Made by a program: the position numbers and the translations under genes. A stretch of 64,000 nt of DNA from Natrinema zhouii (GTDB taxonomy: Archaea; Halobacteriota; Halobacteria; Halobacteriales; Natrialbaceae), in contig NZ_CP084882.1 of the NCBI RefSeq assembly GCF_013456555.2, positions 1-64,000 of the forward strand, read 5' to 3'. The notes beneath the pieces were generated by a model. That model saw nothing but the letters and a program-made list of their open reading frames with translations. It did not search any database and was not told where the DNA came from. Positions within the stretch are counted from its first letter, which is position 1; every line of letters begins with the position of its first letter. Below, in pieces: positions 25,668 to 34,054 of the stretch.

Positions 25668-27081
25668 CTTCGATGCACACTGGCTAGGAGAACCGTCTTT
25701 GAAATTTGGTAGCGGTGAAGCGAAGGATCCACGCGCCGGCCTACTAAAACACGGGCCGTGGTCGCCAGGCGAGGGGAAGAATCACAACGATATCTATGTC
25801 GGGTTTATCGGGACCAGTCACTCTATCAGTGCGGTCAAACGGTTGTTCACTGAGATGGAGACGGTAATCCCCAGGGAAGAAGAAGATCCTCAGAGGAACA
25901 AACCTCCTTTCCCGGCACTGGGTGCGGATTCTCCTTTCCGGGCTAGTTTCACGATGTTGGATCGGTGGACGTGGGAGATGCCAGAGAGCGATATCGATCT
26001 CGTTACTGACGAGCCTACCACTGATCAGAGTGTAGAGACTCTGTTAGATCTGATGGAGATCTATGTTAAGGACCTTGCCGGGGATGATCCTCCTCCAAAT
26101 GTACTTGTTATCTCACTACCGGAGGAGATCGAGGAAGCCTGTACTCACCCGGACAAGAGCAAGGAGAAGATGAAGGCAGGTGATACTGATTTCCATGACC
26201 GGATCAAGACATTCGGCCTCCAGTATGATCTTCCCACCCAATTGATCCGTCCGAGTTCCCTTCGGTTCAGTGATGATGAGGGACAGGAGAAAGCTGAGGT
26301 CGCCTGGAATCTGGCCGTGGCGATGCTCTACAAGTCCCATGAGGGTCATCCTTGGAAACTGGGGTACTTGGACAACGATACGTGCTATGCAGGTATCTCG
26401 TTCTACCGTGTCCGGCACGGTGATAAGAGTCAGACAAGGGCTTCACTCGCACAGGTGTTCCTGGGGACAGGGGAGAGCTTCGTACTGCGGGGCGGTCAGG
26501 CGATCAGAGATGAGTCTACAGGGAACAACCACTTGACAGAAGAAAGTGCAGAGGAAATCGTTGGCCAGATTCTGGATCAGTACAAACGGAAGCGTCGAGG
26601 AGCCGAACCCAGCCGGTTCGTACTCCACAAAACTTCCCGGTTCAAGCCGGAGGAACGAGAAGGATTCAAACGCGGTACAGGGGATATCGATAAGCTGGAT
26701 TTCGTCACAGTACGTGATGGTGATCCGGTTAGGTTGTATAGCTCAGGTAATTATCCGCCGCTTCGCGGGACAGTAGTCACTCCTAAGGGTGAGAACAAGC
26801 ATTATCTCTATACTCAGGGCTATACTCCCGCTATCCAGACGTATCCTGGTCCGCGTATTCCCGCTCCGATCACGGTCGAACCAGATCCGGAGGTCTGTCA
26901 CAGCTCGTACAACGATATCTGTGAGGAGATACTCTCGTTCACGAAATTGGATTGGAATACCTCTGACTTTGCGAAGAAGAAGCCAGTGACAATCCGTGTT
27001 GCACAGGCTGTTGGTGCGATCTTAGCGGAGGCAGATAAGAGAGGGATAACGGTCAAACCCCAGTACTACTACTATATGTGA
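25660..27081 (+). CDS. Short prokaryotic Argonaute (MID-PIWI), catalytically inactive
   Basis: 473 residues, the size of short pAgos lacking N and PAZ domains. The PIWI half shows CYAGISFYRVRHG at about 242, AQVFLGTGESFVLRGG, RFVLHKTSRFKPEEREGF near 320, YPPLRGTVV near 364, YTPAIQTYPGPRIPAP, and ILSFTKLDWNTSDF with PVTIRVAQAVGAIL at the end; these blocks are typical of this clade. The first PIWI catalytic aspartate is replaced by serine in GISFYR, so target cutting is not expected. It would use a guide to sense invader nucleic acid and switch on the partner nuclease. Low use of the usual haloarchaeal GC-rich codons hints at transfer. Confidence 0.92.
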   Translation: MTNFDAHWLGEPSLKFGSGEAKDPRAGLLKHGPWSPGEGKNHNDIYVGFIGTSHSISAVKRLFTEMETVIPREEEDPQRNKPPFPALGADSPFRASFTMLDRWTWEMPESDIDLVTDEPTTDQSVETLLDLMEIYVKDLAGDDPPPNVLVISLPEEIEEACTHPDKSKEKMKAGDTDFHDRIKTFGLQYDLPTQLIRPSSLRFSDDEGQEKAEVAWNLAVAMLYKSHEGHPWKLGYLDNDTCYAGISFYRVRHGDKSQTRASLAQVFLGTGESFVLRGGQAIRDESTGNNHLTEESAEEIVGQILDQYKRKRRGAEPSRFVLHKTSRFKPEEREGFKRGTGDIDKLDFVTVRDGDPVRLYSSGNYPPLRGTVVTPKGENKHYLYTQGYTPAIQTYPGPRIPAPITVEPDPEVCHSSYNDICEEILSFTKLDWNTSDFAKKKPVTIRVAQAVGAILAEADKRGITVKPQYYYYM

Positions 27082-27373
27082 GATCGAGTAGGCTTCAGGG
27101 GTCGTATTTGGGAGAACGGGTTTAGTAGCTATGTTAAATTTGGTCTTGACTGTATTGTCTTTCTCGGCCTGTAGCACCTATTGTTCTGATGGTGAGGCCC
27201 GAGGTGAGGTCGGCTGTTGAGAAAATGAAATCCGTGGTTAGCGGCTTTCTGTAGAGTACTTCGGTAACTGTTCTTGGAGTGTTTAGAGAGGGATTTTGTT
27301 GAGGACGGTGTTCTCTGGTTGGGTTGGTTCGAGGATTGGTTATATAAATAGTGTTTTGTAATTGTTAGATACA
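27082..27373. other. Gap after Argonaute with right flank repeat and histone promoter
   Basis: No gene is seen. It contains the right copy of the flank repeat (27209-27240) and a short in-frame tail VRSAVEKMKSVVSGFL ending at a TAG near 27256. Near its end lies the histone promoter. Composition is AT-rich like the genes around it. Confidence 0.45.
27340..27349 (+). promoter_or_regulatory. TATA box of the histone gene
   Basis: TTATATAAAT centred about 29 bp before the ATG at 27374. At this distance transcription would begin at or next to the start codon, giving a leaderless mRNA, which is common in haloarchaea. Confidence 0.65.
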
Positions 27374-27583
27374 ATGGAACGAGATACAGCGTTACCAAAT
27401 AAGGCAGTCATGAGACTGCTTCAGAATAGATCCGATTTGAGAATTTCAGAAGAAGCCGTTCAAAATCTAAACGAACATCTCGAAGATGTCGCTGAAGATA
27501 TCGCTGATCAGGCAGCTGAGGGAGCAAGACACGCAGATAGGAGAACCATCCAAGGCGAAGACATCGAGCTAGCAATAGAGTAG
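27374..27583 (+). CDS. Archaeal histone, single fold
   Basis: 69 residues from MERDTALPNKAVMRLL; the ORF opens four codons earlier. The histone fold is complete: helix 1 (ALPNKAVMRLLQNR), ISEEAVQNLNEHLEDVAEDI as the long central helix, and ARHADRRTIQGEDIELAIE with the RT pair and final helix. Archaeal histones dimerise and wrap DNA. The chromosomal histone of haloarchaea is normally a fused tandem dimer of ~145 residues, so a single-fold gene is unusual for this group and suggests acquisition from elsewhere. It is followed 13 bp later by an SPFH gene, likely one operon. Confidence 0.88.
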   Translation: MERDTALPNKAVMRLLQNRSDLRISEEAVQNLNEHLEDVAEDIADQAAEGARHADRRTIQGEDIELAIE

Positions 27584-27596
27584 AGAGGGTCGAGAA

Positions 27597-28334
27597 ATGG
27601 AGCCAATCAGTCTAATCTCTTCTATCGCAATACCTGGGGCCGTAGTTGTAGGTACTCTGTTGTTCGGTGGATCAGCTTTCAAAATCATTGACGAAGAACA
27701 TAGAGGACTCTACGAAAGGTTTGGCGAATACAAGAGCTTCCGAAGCCCTGGTTTCCACCTTAAGACCCCTGTGATCGATACGATCAAGAAGGTCAAGGTA
27801 GCGGAGCAGAGCGCCAACATCAGTCCCAGCGATATGATTACGAAGGATAACTTGAACGCAGGTGTTGATCTCGTCGTATACTACCAAGTAAGAGATAACG
27901 AAGACGGTGTCAAGAGCGCTGCCTACACAGCTGATGACTACGAAAGACAGATTGGCTCTCTTGCCCGTACCACGGCTAGAAACGTAATCGGTGAGATAAG
28001 CTTTGAGGAGGTCAACTACAAGAGAGCTAAGCTTAACAGCAAACTGCAGGAGCAGCTGGATGAAGAAACCGAGAAGTGGGGTATCAATGTTGTCCGTGTA
28101 GAAATGGAGGAGATCACACCTCCAAAAGACGTGCAGGACTCGATGAACGAGATACTGAAAGCCGAGAATGAGAAAGATGCTGCTCAAGATCGGGCTGAGG
28201 TCATGAAAATTGAGGCTACAAGTGAAAAAGAAGCCGCGATTCAAGAAGCGATAGGTAAGAAGAAAGCCCAGATCCTCGAGGCTCAAGGACGATCTGCAGT
28301 GGTCCTGGGAGCTGGTCTCGGGGAAGCCGTTTGA
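27597..28334 (+). CDS. SPFH/band-7 (stomatin-like) protein, 3'-truncated
   Basis: 245 residues. An N-terminal membrane segment (ISSIAIPGAVVVGTLLFGG) is followed by the band-7 domain: EHRGLYERFGEYKSFRSPGF, YYQVRDNEDGVKSAAYTAD and IGSLARTTARNVIGEISFEE. A coiled-coil region with KNEKDAAQDR-like heptads then ends EAAIQEAIGKKKAQILEAQG. SPFH proteins form membrane-bound scaffolds and recruit proteases. After about 28285 the sequence no longer fits the family (SAVVLGAGLGEAV), so the normal coiled-coil tail has been replaced at a recombination junction. It may still fold. It is likely co-transcribed with the histone. Confidence 0.82.
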   Translation: MEPISLISSIAIPGAVVVGTLLFGGSAFKIIDEEHRGLYERFGEYKSFRSPGFHLKTPVIDTIKKVKVAEQSANISPSDMITKDNLNAGVDLVVYYQVRDNEDGVKSAAYTADDYERQIGSLARTTARNVIGEISFEEVNYKRAKLNSKLQEQLDEETEKWGINVVRVEMEEITPPKDVQDSMNEILKAENEKDAAQDRAEVMKIEATSEKEAAIQEAIGKKKAQILEAQGRSAVVLGAGLGEAV

Positions 28335-28620
28335 ATGTAGTGGGAAGGTCGAACGACCCGAAAAACGCCTCCCAGACGTTGACGTCTTGCTTGCGGATAG
28401 CCAGGGACAGCGGATAGTCATCGGGGCCTCGGCCGACTTGGTAGCCGCCCTGTATCCATACGTAGATGGCGTCGATCCGCGTGAAGGTGAACAGCCAGTC
28501 TCCGAACTATGGGAGGACGTACGCCTCCTCAATCGAGGGTGGACTGACGCTGGCGCTGGCAGCGACGAGTTCGCGTGCTGTATCTCTCACGCGGTCGTAA
28601 ACTATTGAGAGACCGTCGTC
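28285..28620 (-). pseudogene. Remnant of an unrecognised haloarchaeal protein
   Basis: The minus strand reads TARELVAASASVSPPSIEEA, a TAG at 28507-28509, GDWLFTFTRIDAIYVWIQGG, YQVGRGPDDYPLSLAIRKQD and NVWEAFFGSFDLPTTFKRLP. The composition and codons are typically haloarchaeal, in contrast to the SPFH gene it abuts at ~28285. The start and the end are missing, so it is a fragment. I do not recognise a family. Confidence 0.45.
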
Positions 28621-28624
28621 ATAG

Positions 28625-28789
28625 CGGTCATATCTCGAGTTCCAACTGAAACTCCGAAAAGCGGGTCAGGACGAGTTCAAGAAGAACCGCCATTTCTATC
28701 CGCTCCTTGTGCAGTTTGGACTTGAGGCGCTCTCTGAAGCGGATACTGATGAACTCCAGAATCGACTTTCTAAAATTGGCGACGAGTAG
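28625..28789 (+). pseudogene. C-terminal fragment of an unknown gene
   Basis: An open tail reads FQLKLRKAGQDEFKKNRHFY, then PLLVQFGLEALSEADTDELQ ending LSKIGDE at a TAG. It has coding character but no start and no known domain. It is the truncated end of a gene lost at the island border. The ~300 bases that follow, up to 29086, hold nothing I recognise. Confidence 0.35.
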
Positions 28790-29086
28790 TAGCGGTGAGC
28801 GCCGGAATTACAGGTTGACTCAATTTTGGTGCGGGAGCGTAATCCGCAGGTGGAGGCATGGGAGTTAAGTTGCGAATGACACGAAGCGTTCACGAGTTTT
28901 CTTCTACAGAATATCTCGGCAAATATCCAGGTCTAATATCAGATCGTATAAGACTATGTGATGGTTTCTCTTGTACCTCACCCGACATCGATTCAATTAC
29001 GTAAGAACACAGTATTCTATCCAATGCCGGATAGACTACGCATCATTATGAGCGAGCAGGCTCATTACCTACGTAGTTGATCTACC

Positions 29087-29788
29087 ATGGAACCGATTAC
29101 ACTTCGATTACCAATGGATCTTCTCGAAGAGTTGGATACCGAAGCAGAGGAATCTGGATTTAGTAGCCGGTCGGAGTACATCCGCCATCTCCTGTTGAAT
29201 CGCCCGGATATCCGCCAGATGGCTACGGCAGACGATTCATCCGCGACGACCGATAGCACCCGAGTCGAGGAGATTGAACAGACCATTGAGGAACTGGCCG
29301 ACCATCATGATGAACTCACGCAACGGATCACCGACCTCGAGGAAGAGGTCGAACAGCTCCACCTCAATGCTGATCAACCAACAGACTCCTCTCCACCCGT
29401 GAGTTCAACACCGAATGATTCCCCTACAGATCACCATCCGACGCCGACAGAACAGCCAAAAGAGAGCCAGCTATCAGCTGAGGAACAGCGTGTCCTCGAC
29501 AATTTTAAACGGTGGCTCGACAACAATGGACCACAGAGTGACGACGCTCGCACTGTTTTAGTGGATGCTGCTCATCTCCTAGGCGAGCAAGGACCACTCG
29601 GAGCAAGCGAACTGAGGAGGCAACTGTACGATCGCCATCCCGATGCGTACAGTTCCGCCGAGGCGCTCTGGGCATCTACAGTTGAACGTCTCTATGATGA
29701 CCTTCCAGGATTCGAACGACCGGAATACGGAATGTATATGTTTGATCAAGAAGCACCGATGGAGTCCCTTGCTGATTCTCCCGATTGA
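29087..29788 (+). CDS. Ribbon-helix-helix protein with coiled coil
   Basis: 233 residues. The first 45 residues MEPITLRLPMDLLEELDTEA and SGFSSRSEYIRHLLLNRPD form a CopG/MetJ-type RHH DNA-binding fold. A coiled coil (VEEIEQTIEELADHHDELTQ, ITDLEEEVEQL) and a Ser/Pro/Thr-rich linker follow. The C-terminal ~90-residue domain (SAEEQRVLDNFKRWLDNNGP and onward to YMFDQEAPMES) looks helical. Proteins of this layout are frequent in haloarchaea as putative regulators or partition-like adaptors. The start agrees with a purine-rich leader. Confidence 0.8.
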   Translation: MEPITLRLPMDLLEELDTEAEESGFSSRSEYIRHLLLNRPDIRQMATADDSSATTDSTRVEEIEQTIEELADHHDELTQRITDLEEEVEQLHLNADQPTDSSPPVSSTPNDSPTDHHPTPTEQPKESQLSAEEQRVLDNFKRWLDNNGPQSDDARTVLVDAAHLLGEQGPLGASELRRQLYDRHPDAYSSAEALWASTVERLYDDLPGFERPEYGMYMFDQEAPMESLADSPD

Positions 29789-29810
29789 AATCTGCGGCTT
29801 AGATGATCGG

Positions 29811-29948
29811 GTGAAAGTCATTGCGAGATGCTGTGAGTGCAATGCAGTCTATTCTACGCGGATACTTCCCGATAACAAGATCCACCCGGCCGGGCGAAAA
29901 GATGGGTGTCAGTGTGGTGCCTTTGAATTTGAGGCTATTTTGAAATAG
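29811..29948 (+). CDS. 45-residue zinc-binding microprotein
   Basis: From a GTG start: VKVIARCCECNAVYSTRILP, then DGCQCGAFEFEAILK. CxxC plus CxC makes a zinc knuckle likely. It lies 22 bp after the RHH gene, so it is probably co-transcribed. Small proteins of this kind are abundant in haloarchaea, and most are uncharacterised. Confidence 0.45.
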   Translation: MKVIARCCECNAVYSTRILPDNKIHPAGRKDGCQCGAFEFEAILK

Positions 29949-30482
29949 GACTCTCCCAGTCCTATGTTACAGGGATAGAAGCTGTTAGTTCGCACGTGTA
30001 GTGTACAGTGAGTTCACGTGAAGGCAGATTTAAAGAAGAGGGTTTCAACAGAGCCACTATATTCTCAATTTAGTTATTCGTGGAAATCTTTGGTTTGGGC
30101 TGCTAATGCGTCGTATTATCATTTGGAATGTGGGGTGTCCAATGTAGGCGGTTTCCCGTTGACTGATTCAAATCACTTCTTTCACCACACCATTTTTATC
30201 AACATAGTCATAGAGGCGTTTGTACATCTCAGATCCTTTTGTTAGAGTAGTCCAATCTCCGACTAAGGCGCAATATCCTTTGGCTCGGGTCAGAGCGACA
30301 TTGAGTCTCCGTTTGCCGTTTTTGTTTCCGAGAAAGCCAATCCTCCCTTGGTCGTTGGATCGAGTAAATGAGGCTCTGTTGAAATCCTCTTCTTTAGAGA
30401 TTTATTTACGTGAATATACCGTACACTACATGTGCATATCCTACGCGGTGGGCCAACTTACTGATCTACATTCTGAATCTCC
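29949..30482. other. Gap holding IS5-type ends and a helicase fragment
   Basis: Two inverted copies of the IS5-type terminal sequence face away from each other. GTTTCAACAGAGCC ends at 30056, and GGCTCTGTTGAAATCCTCTT begins at 30371. Their inner flanks are also alike (CTCTTCTTTA), so both derive from the same element type. Between them lies only the helicase end (separate entry). The last ~80 bases before 30483 show nothing. Confidence 0.55.
30168..30370 (-). pseudogene. SF1 helicase C-terminal fragment
   Basis: Minus-strand frame: FTRSNDQGRIGFLGNKNGKR, then RLNVALTRAKGYCALVGDWT and TLTKGSEMYKRLYDYVDKNG before a TGA at 30168-30170. RLNVALTRAK is helicase motif VI of the UPF1/DNA2-like superfamily 1B. 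Everything upstream of this motif is cut off exactly at an IS5-type terminus at 30371. Only the last ~65 of 600 or more residues remain. Such helicases occur in defence systems, but no partner is visible. Confidence 0.75.
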
Positions 30483-31106
30483 TCATAGTCCCGTAATATA
30501 CCCAATTCCGTAGTATGCACCCGCTGTGAGCAGAATCGTCCACAGAGCAATCGCAGCAGTCATCCAAACTGCGACGGAGCGTTTCCTCGATCCAACAGTA
30601 AGGGCGATAGCCGCAGCCAGATGGACGCCGGTCGCAACTGGCGAGACGAGCGCAAGACCAGGAAGTCCGTAGCGATTCCACAATTCTAGTGCTCGTTTTC
30701 TCCGCTTCGAGGGGCCAGAGTTCGAGTCAGTCCAGTCCTCCCACCACGTTTTCAGCCGGTCGTAGAGAACAATAATCCCGTAAACCGGAAGCACATTCCC
30801 AAGAAAGGCGAATAACGCTACTGCAAGAGGATTTAACCCAAGTCCAATTCCGATGGGAACCACGACGAGGATTTCGAGTACTGGTACTGCTGCCATTACG
30901 AAAATTACGATGTATTGCACGGTCCCGTTGGCTTGACGAATGAGATCGCTTACATTCTCGGATTCGAGCGTAGGAAGAGCGAGCAAATCAGTGCTTGCAG
31001 CAACAGCAAGAGTGATGAGCAAGCCGATTCCGATAGTGAGCCCCCATAGTAACGGGTGTGTTGTACCGAATCGACGCCAGAGTTCAGTGAGCTGTTCTCG
31101 GATCAT
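30483..31106 (-). CDS. Small multidrug export-like membrane protein (PF06695)
   Basis: 207 residues from MIREQLTELWRRFGTTHPLL; the ORF has an extra 13 codons. About five hydrophobic segments, with VVVPIGIGLGLNPLAVALFA and FLGNVLPVYGIIVLYDRL typical of the small multidrug export family. Despite its name this family has no proven substrate. The C-terminal RYGLPGLALVSPVATGVHLA is conserved too. A TATA-like TTATATATTAAA lies upstream, shared with the divergent TrmB gene region. Confidence 0.75.
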   Translation of the reverse strand: MIREQLTELWRRFGTTHPLLWGLTIGIGLLITLAVAASTDLLALPTLESENVSDLIRQANGTVQYIVIFVMAAVPVLEILVVVPIGIGLGLNPLAVALFAFLGNVLPVYGIIVLYDRLKTWWEDWTDSNSGPSKRRKRALELWNRYGLPGLALVSPVATGVHLAAAIALTVGSRKRSVAVWMTAAIALWTILLTAGAYYGIGYITGL

Positions 31107-31292
31107 AACGACCGGTACGCTATCAGCACATATGTCAATACTCAAACAATCTGAAACTTTGTATATGTTTATATATTAAATCTCTCTGAGAATATTGATG
31201 ATCGAGCCGGGAGGTATCTGCTCTTCCGTGCTACCACGAGGCAGGGTCGAAACGGTACTATCATTTATTTATCTCGCTTCCCTCCATTCAGT

Positions 31293-32093
31293 ATGGTGTC
31301 GTTTCGGGATCTCGGCTTATCGAGCTACGAGGAACGGGTCTATAGAGCACTGCTCAGCGTGAGAACAGCTACTGCTGAGGAACTGTCTGAGGAAAGCGGT
31401 GTACCGATGGGGAGGATCCATGATGTACTAAATGGACTCGAATCACGCGATCTTGTCCACTGTAATCCAGAAACTCATCCGCGAGTCTACTCACCAATCG
31501 ACTCCGAGATGGCGATCGATCGTCTGCTCCGTAACCGGAAACGAGACCTTGAGGTCGAACGAACTCGCTACGAGAACGTCGCAGCGGAGCTTCGTTCACA
31601 GCTTGGCAGTCAGCCACCGACCGATGGACGGTTTTGGGAGACCAGGTCGCGTGACTCCGAAATTGAGTTCGTCCACGCTCAAATCGAGCGCTTTTCGGAT
31701 GCCTCTGATGAGGTATTGATCGTCGGTGATTCGGTAGTAGTACACCAGTTTCTGACCGTTATCGAGCCCCTCGAACGCTGGTTAGAGTCAGTAGCGAACG
31801 GCTCGATTCGCGTTCACATTCTCCTGTCCGAGCAGTTGTCCGATGAGGGAGACCAGTTACTGCAATTGTTACGCGCCACTGGCCAGTCGGTCGAAACGCG
31901 GCTCCATCCATCTGTCACGGCAAACTTCGATCTGATCGATCAGCGCGACCTGTACCTGTACGTGACTGATCCGTTTGCCCGCTCACGACCTCTGGGAACG
32001 ATCCACGTAACCGAAGACGCCCTTATCGAAGAGTTGATAGACGAATTCACAGCGTATTGGCGGGAAGCTGAGACGCTCCCAGAAAGTATGTGA
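31293..32093 (+). CDS. TrmB-family transcriptional regulator
   Basis: 266 residues. The N-terminal winged helix MVSFRDLGLSSYEERVYRAL with VPMGRIHDVLNGLESRDLV is the TrmB type. A coiled coil (NRKRDLEVERTRYENVAAEL) follows, then a C-terminal effector domain similar to the PLD-fold sugar-binding part (EVLIVGDSVVVHQFLTVIEP, RVHILLSEQLSDEGDQ). TrmB proteins control sugar uptake and metabolism genes. Here the divergent neighbour is a small multidrug export-like membrane gene, a possible target. A purine-poor TTATTTATC at ~-35 may be the TATA. Confidence 0.85.
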   Translation: MVSFRDLGLSSYEERVYRALLSVRTATAEELSEESGVPMGRIHDVLNGLESRDLVHCNPETHPRVYSPIDSEMAIDRLLRNRKRDLEVERTRYENVAAELRSQLGSQPPTDGRFWETRSRDSEIEFVHAQIERFSDASDEVLIVGDSVVVHQFLTVIEPLERWLESVANGSIRVHILLSEQLSDEGDQLLQLLRATGQSVETRLHPSVTANFDLIDQRDLYLYVTDPFARSRPLGTIHVTEDALIEELIDEFTAYWREAETLPESM

Positions 32094-32241
32094 CTCACCA
32101 ACTTCCTCATCCCGTACCTTTGTTGTGTTTACCCGTTATTTCGCTGTTTGTGAGCTAGGACAGACAAATAGTCTGCTGGTACTGGTCCTCTATTTATAGC
32201 AATATTCTTCACAACTCTCAGCAAACTCGGGTTCTTCTTCG

Positions 32242-33137
32242 TTAACTACACGCTCTGTACTGGTCGTTAGATTGCTTGGCAAGATTGTGGACGATACACG
32301 CAAGAGCGAGTTCCCGGAACTGCTTCCACCAGCGTCGTGAACGGACGAACGCGCCGTACTTTCGCTTGAGCGTTGAGTTGACTGTCTCTGATTGACTCCG
32401 TTGGCCGTAGAGGTCGGCGTCTAAGCGTGCGTTCCATGCCTTGTGAAGCGATGTGAACTCACGGTGCTTGATTAGTGGACGAATCTCGTGTTGACGGGCA
32501 AGCTGCCTAATTTTCTGGTCGTCGTAGCCTTTGTCCCCGAGCAGGATGTCGCTAATCTCGGGGTTGCGTTTGATCAACGACGGAGCGATCTGGCTATCGT
32601 GTTTTCGTGTCGTCGTCACGCGTAAATCAAGGACTGCGTTCACTTTGGAATCGACGAGCAGTGTTACTTTGAGTTGCTGAATCGTGAGTTTGGCCCGTTT
32701 CGTGTAGTGTTTTGAGGCGTGACTGCGGTCGAATCCCGAAGCATCAATCCCCGCAACGCCGTTGGTCGGGAACAACAGAGAGATTGAGCAGCACTCGCCA
32801 GACAGCCATATCGAGTCTATCGAACGCTTTGCACAGTGTTGATGGAGCAGGCAGTTCAGTGAGATTGATCGCGTTCCGGATACGGGACATCTCGATGAGT
32901 TCGTCGAGGAGTGTACGATACGTTGTGTCCTTCCGAACTTTGAGACAGAGGAGAACGATGTGCTGATGGAGCGTATAGCGTTTTTCGAAAATTTCGAGGA
33001 GTATCGAGCTACGGCACGTTGCGGTAACTGAAATGCTTCCTCGACAAACCGGAGCAACCGAGACTTTGGGAGGGTCTGCATCTACTCACACTACCGACTG
33101 AACCTGTAACTCACTAAGGATTTCAACAGAGCCTTCA
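32242..33137 (-). mobile_element. IS5-type insertion sequence (copy 2), transposase damaged
   Basis: The right end AAGGATTTCAACAGAGCC at 33120-33137 matches copy 1. The left end is not visible by eye. Transposase 32242-33081 is one open frame of 279 codons. The ends are correct (MQTLPKSRLLRFVEEAFQLP; GIDASGFDRSHASKHYTKRA; ILLGDKGYDDQKIRQLARQH; SQSETVNSTLKRKYGAFVRS). Residues ~35-85 are out of frame between two compensating shifts; the proper middle is readable in another frame. It is probably inactive, but it supplies the intact codons against which copy 1 can be compared. Confidence 0.78.
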
Positions 33138-33301
33138 GTTCATAACTCTACATAGCGATCAATTCACCGACATCGCTGGTGAAACAACGACTTGTGAAGG
33201 ATTCTATGACACGCTCTGGTGTTCATGAAGGATGCTCACGGCCCCTCCATCAACTGTCGAGGCGTAAACGTGGCCCCCGTAGTCGGGATTGTTCACCAGA
33301 A

Positions 33302-34054
33302 TCAATGGTTTTCTTCGCGGTTATCGAACGGAGCGTCCGCCGCATTCGGACCAATAACACGTGCTTTCGAGTACATCTGCTCTCCAGTCTCCGCTCGATG
33401 GCGGAGCTTTTCGGTCCAGCTGTCGCCGAGGGCGTCAAGCGACGCCAATTCGCCAGCGAGTTCTCGATCGTCGGGCATCCGGTATCGGACCTTCGTCGCG
33501 CGGGCAACTGACCACTCCGGGTGCGGACGGTCAACGAGATGTATCTTTTGTCCAGACGAGACGGTTCCGGTGTCAAGAACACGCAGGAACCACCCTGTGT
33601 ATCCCGTCTCCTCAAATTGCATCGCTAACTCGAGAACGCGCCATCGACGAGCCAGCTTCCAACACGGGGATCGTGGGAGCGTGATCTGGACGGTCGCATC
33701 ACCGACGCCGAAGACATCTCCGATACACGCCTCCTGTTCGGTGAGCCCCTCGATAGTAAAGTTTTCACCGAACGCAGCGGTACCGAGATCCAGATCGAGC
33801 CGGTCGGCCCAGTACTCGTAGTGTTCGATGGGGTAGACACAAACGGCTTTGTCGGGCCCACCGTGGTGTTCGAGATCTGCCTGTTGATCTCCCTCGAGAT
33901 TCGTCTCACCGAGGAAGCAGTCACCCTCAATAGGATCTTTGAAGAAGGCTGTTTCCCACGGTCGATCCATTGGATCTGAGGCATCCTCGCTCCCGTAGGT
34001 GGCTGGCGTTCCCACCTGAATCGACCGAACGTATGCGTCAGTAACGACTGTCAT
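33302..34054 (-). CDS. MOSC-domain protein (YiiM-like)
   Basis: 250 residues. The MOSC core is readable: DLEHHGGPDKAVCVYPIEHY, GTAAFGENFTIEGLTEQEA and LPRSPCWKLARRW, with the cysteine that the family uses for sulfur or molybdopterin chemistry. YiiM-like proteins reduce N-hydroxylated compounds or detoxify. The stop of hemL overlaps its ATG by 4 bp, so the two genes are co-translated. The link to haem synthesis is by context only. Confidence 0.85.
   Translation of the reverse strand: MTVVTDAYVRSIQVGTPATYGSEDASDPMDRPWETAFFKDPIEGDCFLGETNLEGDQQADLEHHGGPDKAVCVYPIEHYEYWADRLDLDLGTAAFGENFTIEGLTEQEACIGDVFGVGDATVQITLPRSPCWKLARRWRVLELAMQFEETGYTGWFLRVLDTGTVSSGQKIHLVDRPHPEWSVARATKVRYRMPDDRELAGELASLDALGDSWTEKLRHRAETGEQMYSKARVIGPNAADAPFDNREENH

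Noticed and set aside
25660..27081. Catalytically active Argonaute
   Set aside because: The first PIWI Asp position is Ser (GISFYR) and no DEDX set can be assembled, so guide-directed cleavage by this protein is not supported.
27672..28532. 286-codon ORF on the minus strand opposite the SPFH gene
   Set aside because: Ser/Leu/Arg-rich with no domain; the plus strand has a clear band-7 protein. Only its last part overlaps a real remnant, in another frame.
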